The notes beneath the pieces are model-generated. The model had not been told where the DNA came from. It was given only the letters and a program-made list of their open reading frames with translations, and ran no database searches. Below are positions 26,158 to 34,418 of a DNA stretch of 64,000 nucleotides, piece after piece. The position numbers were made by a program, and so were the translations under genes. The DNA lies in NCBI RefSeq assembly GCF_009497895.1, contig NZ_CP033116.1, forward strand, positions 1,798,001 through 1,862,000, given 5' to 3'. How positions within the stretch are numbered: position 1 is the first letter of the stretch; every line of letters starts with the position of its first letter. The DNA comes from Halopseudomonas pelagia (GTDB taxonomy: Bacteria > Pseudomonadota > Gammaproteobacteria > Pseudomonadales > Pseudomonadaceae).

Positions 26158-27351
26158 TACTGCCACCACTACCGGCTCTGGCGTGGCCGGCAGCGCCGCA
26201 GCATGCGACAGGTCCACCGGGCTGGCGAGAAGATCTTTATCGATTACTGCGGCCCTACTGTGCCGGTGGTGGACCGCTCTACCGGTGAGGTGCGCAAGGC
26301 CCAGGTCTTTGTGGCAGTGCTGGGCGCGTCCAGTTACACCTTCGCCGAGGCTACCTGGAGCCAGAGCCTTCCAGACTGGATCGCCTCCCACCAAAGGATG
26401 TTCAGGTTCTTTGGCGGGGTACCGGAACTGCTGGTTCCGGATAACCTCAAGGCGGCGGTGACCAAGGCGGACCGCTACAGTCCGACGATCAACGAGACCT
26501 ATGCTGAGCTGGCCTGCCATTACCAGACGGCGGTATTGCCAGCACGGCCCTACAAGCCCAAGGATAAGGCGAAGGCCGAGACGTCGGTGCTGTTGGTCGA
26601 GCGCTGGATCCTGGCCCGTTTACGGCATCAGATGTTCTTCTCCCTGGCCGAACTCAATGCCGCCATTGCAGCGTTGCTACCAGCCCTGAACCAGCGCCTG
26701 TTCCAGGGTCGAACCGAGAGCCGTCAGAGCCTGTTCGACGCACTTGATCGACCGGCACTGCGGCCTCTGCCAGTAGCGCCCTATACCTACGCCGAATGGC
26801 GCAAGGCCAGGCCAGGCATCGACTACCACATCGAGGTCGACAAACGCCTGTACAGCGTACCTCACGCCTTGGTGGGGCTGGTTCTGGACGTACGGTTAAC
26901 GGATACCGCCCTGGAGGTCATGCACAAGGGCCAGCGGGTGGCATTACATCCCCGCCACGGGAAGAGCCGCTTCGTAACCCTGACCGAACACATGCCCAAG
27001 GCGCATCAGGCCCACAAGGACTGGTCGCCGCAGCGCTTCCTCAACTGGGCCAAGGACATCGGCCCCGGCACGCTGGAGGTGGTGCAGAGCCAGCTCAAGG
27101 ACCGCCCTCATCCAGAGCATGGCTACCGCGCTTGTTTGGGATTGCTGAGTCTCAGTCGGCGCTACAGCCGTGAACGCCTTGAACAAGCCTGTGCCCGGGC
27201 GCTGTCGATCAACTCGGCCAGCTACCAGAGCATCACCTCGATCCTGAAACAGGGGCTGGACCAGTTCCCGCTGCCTCTGGCCGACGATGAGCGTGACCTG
27301 ACCGACCTGCCGGCGCACACCAACGTTCGCGGCCCGCATTACTACCACTGA
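26158..27351 (+). pseudogene. istA: IstA transposase, N-terminally truncated
   Basis: The frame is open from the IS3-A border ([20 protein letters not shown]) to 27351; the roughly 110-120 residues with the helix-turn-helix are missing. The remaining part keeps the rve domain: KIFIDYCGP (Asp), VPDNLKAAV (Asp) and [18 protein letters not shown] (Glu), and the beta-barrel C-terminus. A protein could start at the ATG at 26203, but it would lack DNA binding. Confidence 0.88.
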
Positions 27352-27365
27352 TCCCGGAGAGACCT

Positions 27366-28121
27366 ATGCTGACTCACAACACACTCAACACCCTGCGCCA
27401 CCTCAAGCTAACGGGCATGTGCGACGCCTTGGAACAGCAGCGGGCGCAGCCCGCAACCCATGACCTGGCGTTCGAGGAGCGCCTGGCCCTGCTGGTAGAC
27501 CGGGAAGTGCTGCACCGGGAGAACCGTCGGCTGGACCGGCTACTGAAGGCTGCTCGCTTGCGCGTGCAGGCCTGCATCGAAGACATCGACTATCGCCACC
27601 CGCGAGGGCTGGAACGTTCCCGTATGGCAGGCCTGGCCAGCTGTGACTGGATCGGTCAATCGCTGAATCTGTGTATCACCGGTCCCACCGGCTGTGGCAA
27701 GACATGGCTGGCTTGCGCCCTGGGCAACCAGGCCTGCCGCCAAGGGCTATCCGTCCGCTACTTGCGGGTGCCACGGCTGTTCGAGCAAGTGCGGATCGCC
27801 CACGGCGATGGCAGCTACGCCCGCCTGATGACGCAGCTGTTGAAAACCGATCTGCTGATCCTGGATGACTGGGGCATGCAGAAGGTCAATGCCCAGCAAC
27901 GACAGGATCTGATGGAGGTGATCGAGGACCGTCATGGACGTGGCTCAACGCTCATTGCCAGCCAGCTACCCACCGAACACTGGCACGACTACATCGGCTC
28001 CGCCACGCTCGCCGACGCCATCCTGGACCGGCTCCTGCACGGCGCCCACCGGCTCAATCTGAAGGGAGAATCACTGAGAAAGGCTAACGCTCAAAACGCG
28101 GTATCGATTGACCCATCGTGA
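27366..28121 (+). CDS. istB: IstB ATPase of the IS21 element
   Basis: 251 residues, complete. AAA+ type: Walker A ITGPTGCGKTWLACAL, Walker B LLILDDWG, and sensor ASQLPTEHWH. IstB is the target-selecting helper ATPase of IS21 elements. It starts 14 bp after istA with GGAGAG upstream. Confidence 0.93.
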   Translation: MLTHNTLNTLRHLKLTGMCDALEQQRAQPATHDLAFEERLALLVDREVLHRENRRLDRLLKAARLRVQACIEDIDYRHPRGLERSRMAGLASCDWIGQSLNLCITGPTGCGKTWLACALGNQACRQGLSVRYLRVPRLFEQVRIAHGDGSYARLMTQLLKTDLLILDDWGMQKVNAQQRQDLMEVIEDRHGRGSTLIASQLPTEHWHDYIGSATLADAILDRLLHGAHRLNLKGESLRKANAQNAVSIDPS

Positions 28122-28216
28122 CCGCTCAGAGTACAAAACCCGTTCCAGCGTGAAGGCCGTGTGCAAATCGGTCACGATCACCGGTATGACCGGTCACGTT
28201 CGCCGGAATACGCAGC

Positions 28217-28378
28217 TATCAAGGTGTCTACAAGGACGATGCACGAGCGGGGTTTTTTGAGCACGCAGAAGCTTTCCAAGGTACCACCTGGTATCCGTGG
28301 GAGAAGCTGCTGCGCGGACCATACCAACAGCATTACAAGCCACAGAGTTCTGGGCGAGCTGTTAATAGGATTGTGTAG
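28217..28378 (+). pseudogene. Unidentified C-terminal gene fragment
   Basis: An open frame next to the IS21 right end reads YQGVYKDDARAGFFEHAEAF then continues with GTTWYPWEKLLRGPYQQHYK and ends at 28376-28378. Its aromatic-rich composition looks like real protein, and it has no start, so it is probably the tail of a gene cut by the IS21 element. I do not recognise the family. Confidence 0.4.
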
Positions 28379-28477
28379 AGCGACGTGAACGGTGAGTTAT
28401 CCCTTTCCAAACCAGCCGAGCTTTTGAAGAGGGCAGGTGGCGACATCTGTATAGCAGTCGGGTGAAAAGGCCTGTCA

Positions 28478-28511
28478 ATCAGGATTTCCGTGCTCCTCGG
28501 AAATCCCTGAT
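28478..28511. terminator. Strong hairpin downstream of the exporter operon
   Basis: ATCAGGATTTCCG and CGGAAATCCCTGAT form a 13-bp stem (one bulge) with loop TGCTCCT. It lies beyond the end of the eamA-like gene. Confidence 0.5.
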
Positions 28512-28550
28512 ACCAAACCCCAACATAAGCACTGGCGTCGTCTGTACCGG

Positions 28551-28583
28551 GCATATTTACCCCGATGTGCCGGGGTAAAATGC
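28551..28583 (-). terminator. Hairpin 19 bp after the eamA-like stop
   Basis: GCATATTTACCCCG and CGGGGTAAAATGC pair around ATGTGC with one bulge. On the minus strand it follows the operon's last gene and is its probable terminator, though the following T-tract is weak. Confidence 0.6.
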
Positions 28584-28601
28584 CTCCGCAACAAGGCTGA
28601 T

Positions 28602-29528
28602 TTAGGAATCAACCAAGCTGCTACGCTTTACTTCTAAGTGAATTTCTTTCGAGTTGCGCGGCCAGCTCGCCCAGAGCGAAGCGGCAACTATCAGAATCCC
28701 TCCTAGCCACGCTGTAGCGCTCAATTGCTCGCTCAGCCAGAGCGCTGCAAAGAGGGCTCCAAAAAGCGGCTCTGACCCCATTAGAAGGGAAGCGCGAGTC
28801 GGTGTTGTGCGCTTCACGGCATAGTTTTGCGCAAAGAACGCGAACAACGTGCCGAACAGCACCAGGTAGATTGTCGCGAACCAGAACGACGGCTCCGTTG
28901 GCAATTCCGGCATCAGGCCTGGAGACAATGCGAAGGCGGCTAGACACCCCACCCCCACTACGCCGGTCTGAACTGCAGTCAGCGCCAAAGCAGACACTTC
29001 GCTGTGCTGAGTGAATCTCTTGGTTAAGCACACCATAAATGCCCGGCATATTGCTGCGGCAATCATGAGACAGTCTCCCAGGTTCATTTCGATATCTGCA
29101 GCCTGTGTGAGCAATAAGGCTCCGGCTAAGGATATACCCGCGGCAATGAGCGAGCTGCTAGGCGGGCGTTCTTTGAACAGCCACCACTCGACCAGCGGTG
29201 TGAAGACAACGCACAGGCTGATCAAGAAGGCAGCATTCGAGGCTGTTGTGATAGCTACTCCGAAGGTTTCGCACAAAAAAATCGTGAGTAGTACCAAGCC
29301 CAGCGGTATACCCGGCAAAAGGTCCTTGGGCCGCTGGGCCTTGAGCGAGGGTAACAGCAAGAAAAACGTGAGCAGAAACCTCACCGCTAGAAAACCGAGC
29401 ACCGGATAAAAGACCAGAGCTCCCTTCGCTACGCCGTAGCTGGTTCCCCAGACAATGGCTACTGCCAGCAGCATAAACTCAGCATGTCGAGCGAACGCCA
29501 TTTTTGATAGCCGGGTCGGATTATTCAT
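28602..29528 (-). CDS. EamA (RhtA-like) exporter
   Basis: 308 residues from the ATG at 29528, which overlaps the dioxygenase stop by 8 bp. Ten hydrophobic segments in two EamA repeats; VAIVWGTSYGVAKGAL and SEPLFGALFAALWLSEQL are typical. EamA/RhtA proteins export amino acids and related metabolites across the inner membrane. The operon link to an amino-acid-hydroxylase-like protein and a ligase suggests it exports their product. In Bacillus thuringiensis the isoleucine dioxygenase is likewise linked to an RhtA-type gene (recalled family knowledge). Confidence 0.88.
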   Translation of the reverse strand: MNNPTRLSKMAFARHAEFMLLAVAIVWGTSYGVAKGALVFYPVLGFLAVRFLLTFFLLLPSLKAQRPKDLLPGIPLGLVLLTIFLCETFGVAITTASNAAFLISLCVVFTPLVEWWLFKERPPSSSLIAAGISLAGALLLTQAADIEMNLGDCLMIAAAICRAFMVCLTKRFTQHSEVSALALTAVQTGVVGVGCLAAFALSPGLMPELPTEPSFWFATIYLVLFGTLFAFFAQNYAVKRTTPTRASLLMGSEPLFGALFAALWLSEQLSATAWLGGILIVAASLWASWPRNSKEIHLEVKRSSLVDS

Positions 29529-30282
29529 GAAGGGTGGCTCGCGCAAAAGCGATAACCAAGGCATCACGATAGCCGGACAGGACAGGACTGTTAACCGCCG
29601 AAACTTCATGCATGACCCTGTGATCGTCCCCGAGAATGATGTCCATGGGCGAAGTCATTGTCTTGGAGAAAAGGAACGATCGGTTGTTGTCGGTTATCGT
29701 GGTGACGCCGCCCTCAACCCCCACCCGGTCTACTAGCATCATTGCAATGAAATCCACCCCGTCGCGGTGCAAGCCCTCCGGTGTCGGCATACCCGGTGAA
29801 CTTTGGTCTGCACGTATTCTGTATGGGTGTAGCTTAACGTTCCATTCTTCATTTTTGCCCGATGCCTGATCGTAGATCTGCCCAAGGCCCAGAAGCAGCG
29901 ACTCAAAGAAGGGGTGGGTGACAAGCCCCTGCTCAAGAGGCGAATAATACCGCTTGGTATCGCCGTTCAGGGGGTTAACCGATTTTGGCTGCATATACGG
30001 CTCGTGTGGGTTCGGTAAAATCTGACCCGTACTAGGTGTAACCTGGAATGAACTATAGCGGCGATATCGGTACCTGCCGTTATCTCCCATATGGGTATCC
30101 AACATCAGATTGTCCCAATACGCCGCGAAACCAGACCACTGCCCCAGGCTAAGCGAAAAGCTGTTCTTCCATTGCTGGCCAGGTACGAAAACCCAGCCTT
30201 TGTCCTTGAGTGCTGCAGCGCAAGACTCCGCTACTTTCGAGTCCAGCCTGATAGACGACTTCTCAATTTCAACCGTATTCAT
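29521..30282 (-). CDS. 2OG-Fe(II) dioxygenase, free-amino-acid hydroxylase type (PF10014-like)
   Basis: 253 residues. The iron site HxD is His172-Arg-Asp174 in EGLHRDGVDF; the distal His is His225 (HRVMHEVSAV, with His221 an alternative), and Arg239 in SGYRD probably binds 2-oxoglutarate. RYRRYSSF near residue 73 is the conserved N-terminal block of this family, which includes L-isoleucine 4-hydroxylase and other free L-amino-acid hydroxylases. It starts 9 bp after the ligase stop and overlaps the exporter gene. The substrate is unknown. Confidence 0.82.
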   Translation of the reverse strand: MNTVEIEKSSIRLDSKVAESCAAALKDKGWVFVPGQQWKNSFSLSLGQWSGFAAYWDNLMLDTHMGDNGRYRYRRYSSFQVTPSTGQILPNPHEPYMQPKSVNPLNGDTKRYYSPLEQGLVTHPFFESLLLGLGQIYDQASGKNEEWNVKLHPYRIRADQSSPGMPTPEGLHRDGVDFIAMMLVDRVGVEGGVTTITDNNRSFLFSKTMTSPMDIILGDDHRVMHEVSAVNSPVLSGYRDALVIAFARATLHE

Positions 30283-30291
30283 GGCGTTTTC

Positions 30292-31515
30292 CTAAGCGGT
30301 CGCGGCGCAAATTGATGGGGCGGGTACTTGAAGATCAAACAAGCCGCGCGATCCCCGTTGGCGAGCCACATCTTTTTCCCACTGGTCCCTATCGGTAAGG
30401 TAGAGGGGATGCTCTGCACGGATCGAAGCAAGGTCCGCGGCCCCTGCCCGGAGACGAAAGCTGACCGTTCCGGACACATGCTTTGCGGTCTCGCTAATGA
30501 AGCTGGTCGCTGCGCTGCGAAGATTTCCAAACCATCGGCCCTCGATCGCTTCTCGAACCCATAGCTGTTCGATTGAGAGCTTTTCACGGACCAGTTCCGC
30601 ATCCAGCGTGGCTGTCTCCAGGTGCCGGTAGGCAGCCAGTAGGATTGTCGCTGCAGGTGCCTCCCGCACCTCAAGAACCTTCTCACCTCCCTGCAGGTGC
30701 TCAAGACCGCTATACCGGCCTATCCCAAAGCTGCCGGCGATCAGGTTCAGTTGCTCTATCATGTCGATCAAAGGCGTAGCGAGGCCGTTCAAGGCAACCG
30801 GCCGGCCTTGCAGCATCGAGATCTGGACTTCATGGTGAACAGCGACCTGATTCGCGGCGGTCCATTTATAAATGCTTTCTGGCGCTACAAAGTTCTCGGG
30901 ATTATCCAGGCAACCTGACTCATATTCCCGGACCCAAAGATTGGCATCCCCGCTAATCCCCCGGGCCTGAAAGCGACACAAGCCGGCAGCACTTAAAGCG
31001 GCAATTTTTTCTTCCCGGCTGAAAGCTGAATACTCATAAGGGGAGCCGGTATATCCTGAGAAGCGGAGTTGTCTTAAGGCGCCATTGAGCCGCCGTAGGC
31101 TGTTCTGCGATTGGTTAGCGGTGTGCAAGATGGCGTCGCAACCAAGCCGTTCGGCCATGTCGACGGCGAGCTTCGCAATGATCGGTCGAGACAGCGACGA
31201 GCTGATAGGGTAAATGCCCATGTATTGCGCGCATGCCTGGATGGCCGGAAGCACAGCATCGTCAACGAATGCACGCCGCCCATCCACAACGCGCAAATCG
31301 GCCCCGAAGTGTTGGGCTATCTGCTGCAGATCCTCCAGGTTGGTCCCATCACCAAGATCGATGGCCAAGGCGGTTACCTTGAAAGCGCATGACGCCAGTT
31401 TGTAAAGAAGGTAGCTGCTATCGACTCCGCCGCTGAACAAAGTGAGCACGTGTTCACATCGTCCCGTCAGATATTCCAGATCTTCCAAACTCCGTACTTC
31501 CTTGAAATGTTCCAT
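30292..31515 (-). CDS. Argininosuccinate-synthetase-like ligase with altered substrate site
   Basis: 407 residues. The ATP pyrophosphatase loop SGGVDS is at 28-33. Alignable with ArgG through most of its length: VVDGRRAFVDDAVLPAIQA, YPISSSLSRPIIAK, SGDANLWVREYESGCLDNP, ESIYKWT, GIGR...E and EAPAATILLAAYRHLE. However, the ArgG GKGNDQ segment that contacts aspartate is replaced by NQSQNS (residues 134-139), so the co-substrate is probably not aspartate, or catalysis is changed. First gene of the operon with the dioxygenase and exporter. It is unlikely to be the housekeeping argG. Confidence 0.85.
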   Translation of the reverse strand: MEHFKEVRSLEDLEYLTGRCEHVLTLFSGGVDSSYLLYKLASCAFKVTALAIDLGDGTNLEDLQQIAQHFGADLRVVDGRRAFVDDAVLPAIQACAQYMGIYPISSSLSRPIIAKLAVDMAERLGCDAILHTANQSQNSLRRLNGALRQLRFSGYTGSPYEYSAFSREEKIAALSAAGLCRFQARGISGDANLWVREYESGCLDNPENFVAPESIYKWTAANQVAVHHEVQISMLQGRPVALNGLATPLIDMIEQLNLIAGSFGIGRYSGLEHLQGGEKVLEVREAPAATILLAAYRHLETATLDAELVREKLSIEQLWVREAIEGRWFGNLRSAATSFISETAKHVSGTVSFRLRAGAADLASIRAEHPLYLTDRDQWEKDVARQRGSRGLFDLQVPAPSICAATA

Positions 31516-31620
31516 ACTGCTTCCCTCTGCTCGTATATGCAGCCAATCGCTGCAGAGAAAGCATTGTCAGGATGCAGCGAAGAGGGAACAATCGGGCTTT
31601 CCACATAAGAGTTTTGCGCC
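31516..31620. promoter_or_regulatory. Divergent control region of the ligase operon and lysR
   Basis: 105 bp between the divergent starts, the standard place for LysR-type regulator binding. CTGCAG and GCAGCGA repeats occur, but I cannot assign a definite T-N11-A box. Confidence 0.4.
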
Positions 31621-32574
31621 ATGAGAACGAATCAATACATGGGTCTGATGCCCTACATGGCTGTTTTCGTGAAAGTAGTCGAGTGTGGAAGCTTTTCCGC
31701 AGCTGCAGAACGATTGGGTACCACATCCTCAGCGGTTAGCCGACAGGTCGCCAGTTTGGAAGCAGCCCTTTCAGTCAAGCTGCTCGAGCGCACAACACGA
31801 AAGCTTCGATTGTCTGAAGCAGGTGTGGAGGCTTATGTGAGGTGCTGTCACCTTGTTGAGTCCTGCCAGTCAGTGATGGAGGTAGCGACTCGGTTCAATA
31901 GCACGCCGCAGGGTCTGGTAAAGCTGAGTGTCCCTAAAGCATTTGGAAGAAAGCTGGTGGGGCCTCACATTCCTGCTTTTCTTAGGCTGTATCCTGATAT
32001 CGACGTGCAGCTGAGGCTCACGGACAATCCTGTGGACCTGATCAGTGACGATCTGGATCTCATGATCAAGATCACCGATATGCCACCACTTGGCTTGGCA
32101 GCAAGACCTTTGAAAAACGTCAGCCATGTACTCTGTGCGACCGAGAAATACTTAGCCGCTAATGGTGTCCCAGAGCATCCTGGTGAGTTGGCTCGACACA
32201 GCTGCTTGTATCTTGGGGAGATCCCAAGCGATAACCGGTGGCAACTTCGCCACAAGGTGACCAGCGATTGCGTCAACGTCTCGGTGACCGGGCGCTTTGT
32301 GACCAATCATAGTGAGGCGCGGCTGGATGGAGTTCTTGAGGATTTGGGTATCGGTTGCTTACCACTCTTCATGGCCCAGGAGGCGCTAAACGAAGGTCGT
32401 ATCGTCCATGTCTTGCCAGATTGGCATTATGTGACCTCATATTTTGGCATGGCCTGGATTCTGTACCAGCCGAACAAATACCTATCGCCCAAATGCCGGG
32501 TACTAATCGACTATCTTGTAGCTCAGATTGCTTCACCGAAGGATTCAGCTTCGTCTCCGCATCGACAGAGCTGA
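31621..32574 (+). CDS. LysR-type transcriptional regulator
   Basis: 317 residues. The helix-turn-helix reads SFSAAAERLGTTSSAVSRQVASLE, followed by KLLERTTRKLRLSEAG and a periplasmic-binding-like effector domain (LVKLSVPKAFGRKLVGP). Divergent from the ligase-dioxygenase-exporter operon, so it probably controls it in response to an amino acid or the product; this is inferred from position. Confidence 0.9.
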   Translation: MRTNQYMGLMPYMAVFVKVVECGSFSAAAERLGTTSSAVSRQVASLEAALSVKLLERTTRKLRLSEAGVEAYVRCCHLVESCQSVMEVATRFNSTPQGLVKLSVPKAFGRKLVGPHIPAFLRLYPDIDVQLRLTDNPVDLISDDLDLMIKITDMPPLGLAARPLKNVSHVLCATEKYLAANGVPEHPGELARHSCLYLGEIPSDNRWQLRHKVTSDCVNVSVTGRFVTNHSEARLDGVLEDLGIGCLPLFMAQEALNEGRIVHVLPDWHYVTSYFGMAWILYQPNKYLSPKCRVLIDYLVAQIASPKDSASSPHRQS

Positions 32575-32697
32575 ATGGACCTTCGATCAAGACCACTGTG
32601 GGTGGTCGGTCGGGTAGGTTTGCCGAAAGCTGATGCGAGCAAATGAGATCGCGAATGATTGCATTGCGCCTTCTACTGCCGGCGGTCAACAGCTCTC

Positions 32698-32886
32698 TCA
32701 GGATTTTGTTTCAGCATGCCTGAGTGGTCTGAGAACTATCGCGCCGTCAATCAATTCGATATTTAGTGAATCACCGAGACAGACGTCCATCCCTGCAAGG
32801 ACGTCTGGCGGGAGCTCTACAATAACATCGCCGGTGTCATCGCCGGGATCTTGGCATTTCACAATCGTCCGTACCGATTCACTCAT
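32698..32886 (-). CDS. Small AbrB/MazE-like protein
   Basis: 62 residues: VIVELPPDVLAGMDVCLGDSLNIELIDGAIVLRPL has the beta-rich arrangement and GDxLxIELxDGxIxLxP ending typical of swapped-hairpin AbrB/MazE DNA-binding domains. GAGG lies 10 bp upstream of the ATG. There is no adjacent toxin gene, so an antitoxin role is not supported by context. Confidence 0.6.
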   Translation of the reverse strand: MSESVRTIVKCQDPGDDTGDVIVELPPDVLAGMDVCLGDSLNIELIDGAIVLRPLRHAETKS

Positions 32887-33243
32887 GGGAAGTTTGCCTC
32901 ACTCTCAACCACTGCTTTGCCGAAATCGATATCTTACGCTAGAGGGCATGCGATCGGCAGCGATCCAATGTGGTTTCAATCGGTCGATGCAACACATTGG
33001 CTAAATCGTTCAGTAGGTTTTTCGTGATTTGGTATTTTCCGGGGCTGGTCGTTGAGGGCCCTGTGGGACAAGTGTATCAACTGCGATGGGCAGCGTTATT
33101 GCGTGGACCTATGTGAGTTCAGCTCCATCCAAGCCTTTGGTCGCAGCGGCCAATCAGAGGCATGTCTTTGACTGCTGGGGGCGACAATTCTGTACTTCTG
33201 GCACGAGGACCATCTTGCGCATTTGAAATATTTCTTTTGATAT

Positions 33244-33259
33244 ACTTAGTATGCTAAGT
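33244..33259. promoter_or_regulatory. Perfect inverted repeat ACTTAG-TATG-CTAAGT
   Basis: A 6-bp perfect dyad with 4-bp spacer inside the AT-rich part of the noncoding stretch; an operator-like site with no assigned regulator. Confidence 0.4.
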
Positions 33260-33371
33260 CATTGAAAAAAATGATAAATAAACTTTGACGCAGCTACGTA
33301 TAGCATCTACTATCGTAACTGTTGCGGTTGCTCAGGCGGGTAAGCAAAGCGCCTTCACCGCACTCTGGGTG

Positions 33372-33407
33372 GCATAGAAAACCGCCTTCAGGCGGGTGTT
33401 CCTATGC
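33372..33407. repeat. Two-tier hairpin
   Basis: Outer stem GCATAG/CTATGC, inner stem ACCGCC-TTCA-GGCGGGT. It could fold in RNA or single-stranded DNA. Confidence 0.4.
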
Positions 33408-33524
33408 TCTGTCACAAGTTCCTCTTGCGCACGTACCGGTTGTCGAAGCATCAAGGGGGAGTTGTAGATACAGCAGCCTCGTCTGCTTCTACGACCATAC
33501 AGCAGCCTTTCGCGAGCGGTATCT

Positions 33525-34064
33525 ATGCAAGAAAACAGTTCACACCGGAATAAATTCAGCCCGTTGCTAATCCTGGTCCACCCCGGGTCGCTATGCGGTT
33601 CGGCAGACATGAATCTTTGCGACGAAGCTGATGCTGCCAGGGAAGCAGTGATAGACGAACTAAACGGCTGGTCGGGCAGTATACTGGTACTCGATGGATG
33701 GTTGAGTGACGAGCTAGGGCTTTACCCGTTACTCGAAAAAGCCATTGACGATGCTATTTCAAGATCGCCGATGCTTGCTGACAGGCTGGAGGCAGATGAC
33801 CCGGAGCACGCAGAGATCGCCGTAAACCATCTCGCACAGCTTGGTGTTCCTCTAGACACGCCCATATCCCTAACTGGCGCCTGGTATGAGCCAGATTTCG
33901 ATTCAGGCTGTGTGCTTCACACGCAGCAGGGTCTTCTTGAAGCTGGCTATACGAACGTTAAGGTGATGCAAAGTGCTGCTGTGCTGTGCAAGGCGTGTCC
34001 CAATCGCAAATACAGAAAGCGGACAGTGCAGGTCCCATTTGCTGGCCCTAACCGTGGTTTCTAG
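33525..34064 (+). CDS. Hypothetical protein, 179 residues
   Basis: Not recognised. An LLILVHPGSLCGSADMNL segment near residue 14 and GSILVLDGWLSDELGLYPLL suggest an alpha/beta fold with beta strands ending in His-Pro-Gly and Asp-Gly turns. The C-terminus has CKACPNRKYRKR, a basic tail with a CxxC. It ends 8 bp before the convergent XRE gene stop. Probably an island gene. Confidence 0.6.
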   Translation: MQENSSHRNKFSPLLILVHPGSLCGSADMNLCDEADAAREAVIDELNGWSGSILVLDGWLSDELGLYPLLEKAIDDAISRSPMLADRLEADDPEHAEIAVNHLAQLGVPLDTPISLTGAWYEPDFDSGCVLHTQQGLLEAGYTNVKVMQSAAVLCKACPNRKYRKRTVQVPFAGPNRGF

Positions 34065-34071
34065 GCAGCCT

Positions 34072-34329
34072 TCACTGTTGTTGCGATTCCGCTACCAACT
34101 GCTCGAACCGCTCCACGAAGCCGACAAGTCCCAAGCCCAGCACTGCGCAAATATCCCTTAGCTGGATCAGGTCAAGTCTGCGAGATCCACGCTCGATGTC
34201 GCTCACAAACGACTGCGGACGATCCAATGCCTTAGCAAAATCTGCCTGTGTTAAGCCTGCCTCGGTACGACATTCCTTGATGAGCTTGAGGAGTATCGTC
34301 GTTTCGCGACGATAGAGAGATTTCGACAC
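34072..34329 (-). CDS. XRE-family transcriptional regulator
   Basis: 85 residues. The helix-turn-helix is EAGLTQADFAKALDRPQSFVSDIERGSRRLDLIQL, the Cro/C1 form. Divergent from the gene at 34419; the intergenic region holds a perfect inverted repeat that could be its operator. Confidence 0.88.
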   Translation of the reverse strand: MSKSLYRRETTILLKLIKECRTEAGLTQADFAKALDRPQSFVSDIERGSRRLDLIQLRDICAVLGLGLVGFVERFEQLVAESQQQ

Positions 34330-34380
34330 GCGCGCCTCCAGAGGCTGTTGACAAGGCGCAAAGGTATTACTAATATGCGT

Positions 34381-34399
34381 ATATCCGATTTAGGGATAT
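34381..34399. promoter_or_regulatory. Inverted-repeat operator ATATCC-N7-GGATAT
   Basis: ATATCC (34381-34386) and GGATAT (34394-34399) are perfect inverses, located between the divergent XRE gene and the 34419 gene, 20 bp before the latter's start. Confidence 0.6.
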
Positions 34400-34418
34400 T
34401 CAGATAGGAGCGCTCGAT

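Larger units (their letters stand above)
26158..28214 (+). mobile_element. IS21-family element, left end deleted
   Basis: It contains istA without its N-terminus and a complete istB. The left end is replaced by IS3-A at 26157/26158. The right end is placed tentatively at CGCA 28214, after repeats of the type GGTCACG and a CGGAATACG block. Confidence 0.75.
32887..33524. other. Long noncoding stretch with two symmetric elements
   Basis: 638 bp without a convincing gene. It contains a perfect inverted repeat at 33244-33259 (ACTTAG-TATG-CTAAGT) in AT-rich DNA and a two-tier hairpin at 33372-33407. I saw no tRNA or classical terminator. Confidence 0.45.

Noticed and set aside
30292..31515. Housekeeping argG
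   Set aside because: The aspartate-contacting segment is changed, the gene is in a dedicated operon with a dioxygenase and exporter, and it lies on an IS-rich island.
32698..32886. MazE-type antitoxin of a toxin-antitoxin pair
   Set aside because: No toxin-sized gene adjoins it on the same strand; only the AbrB/MazE-like fold is supported.
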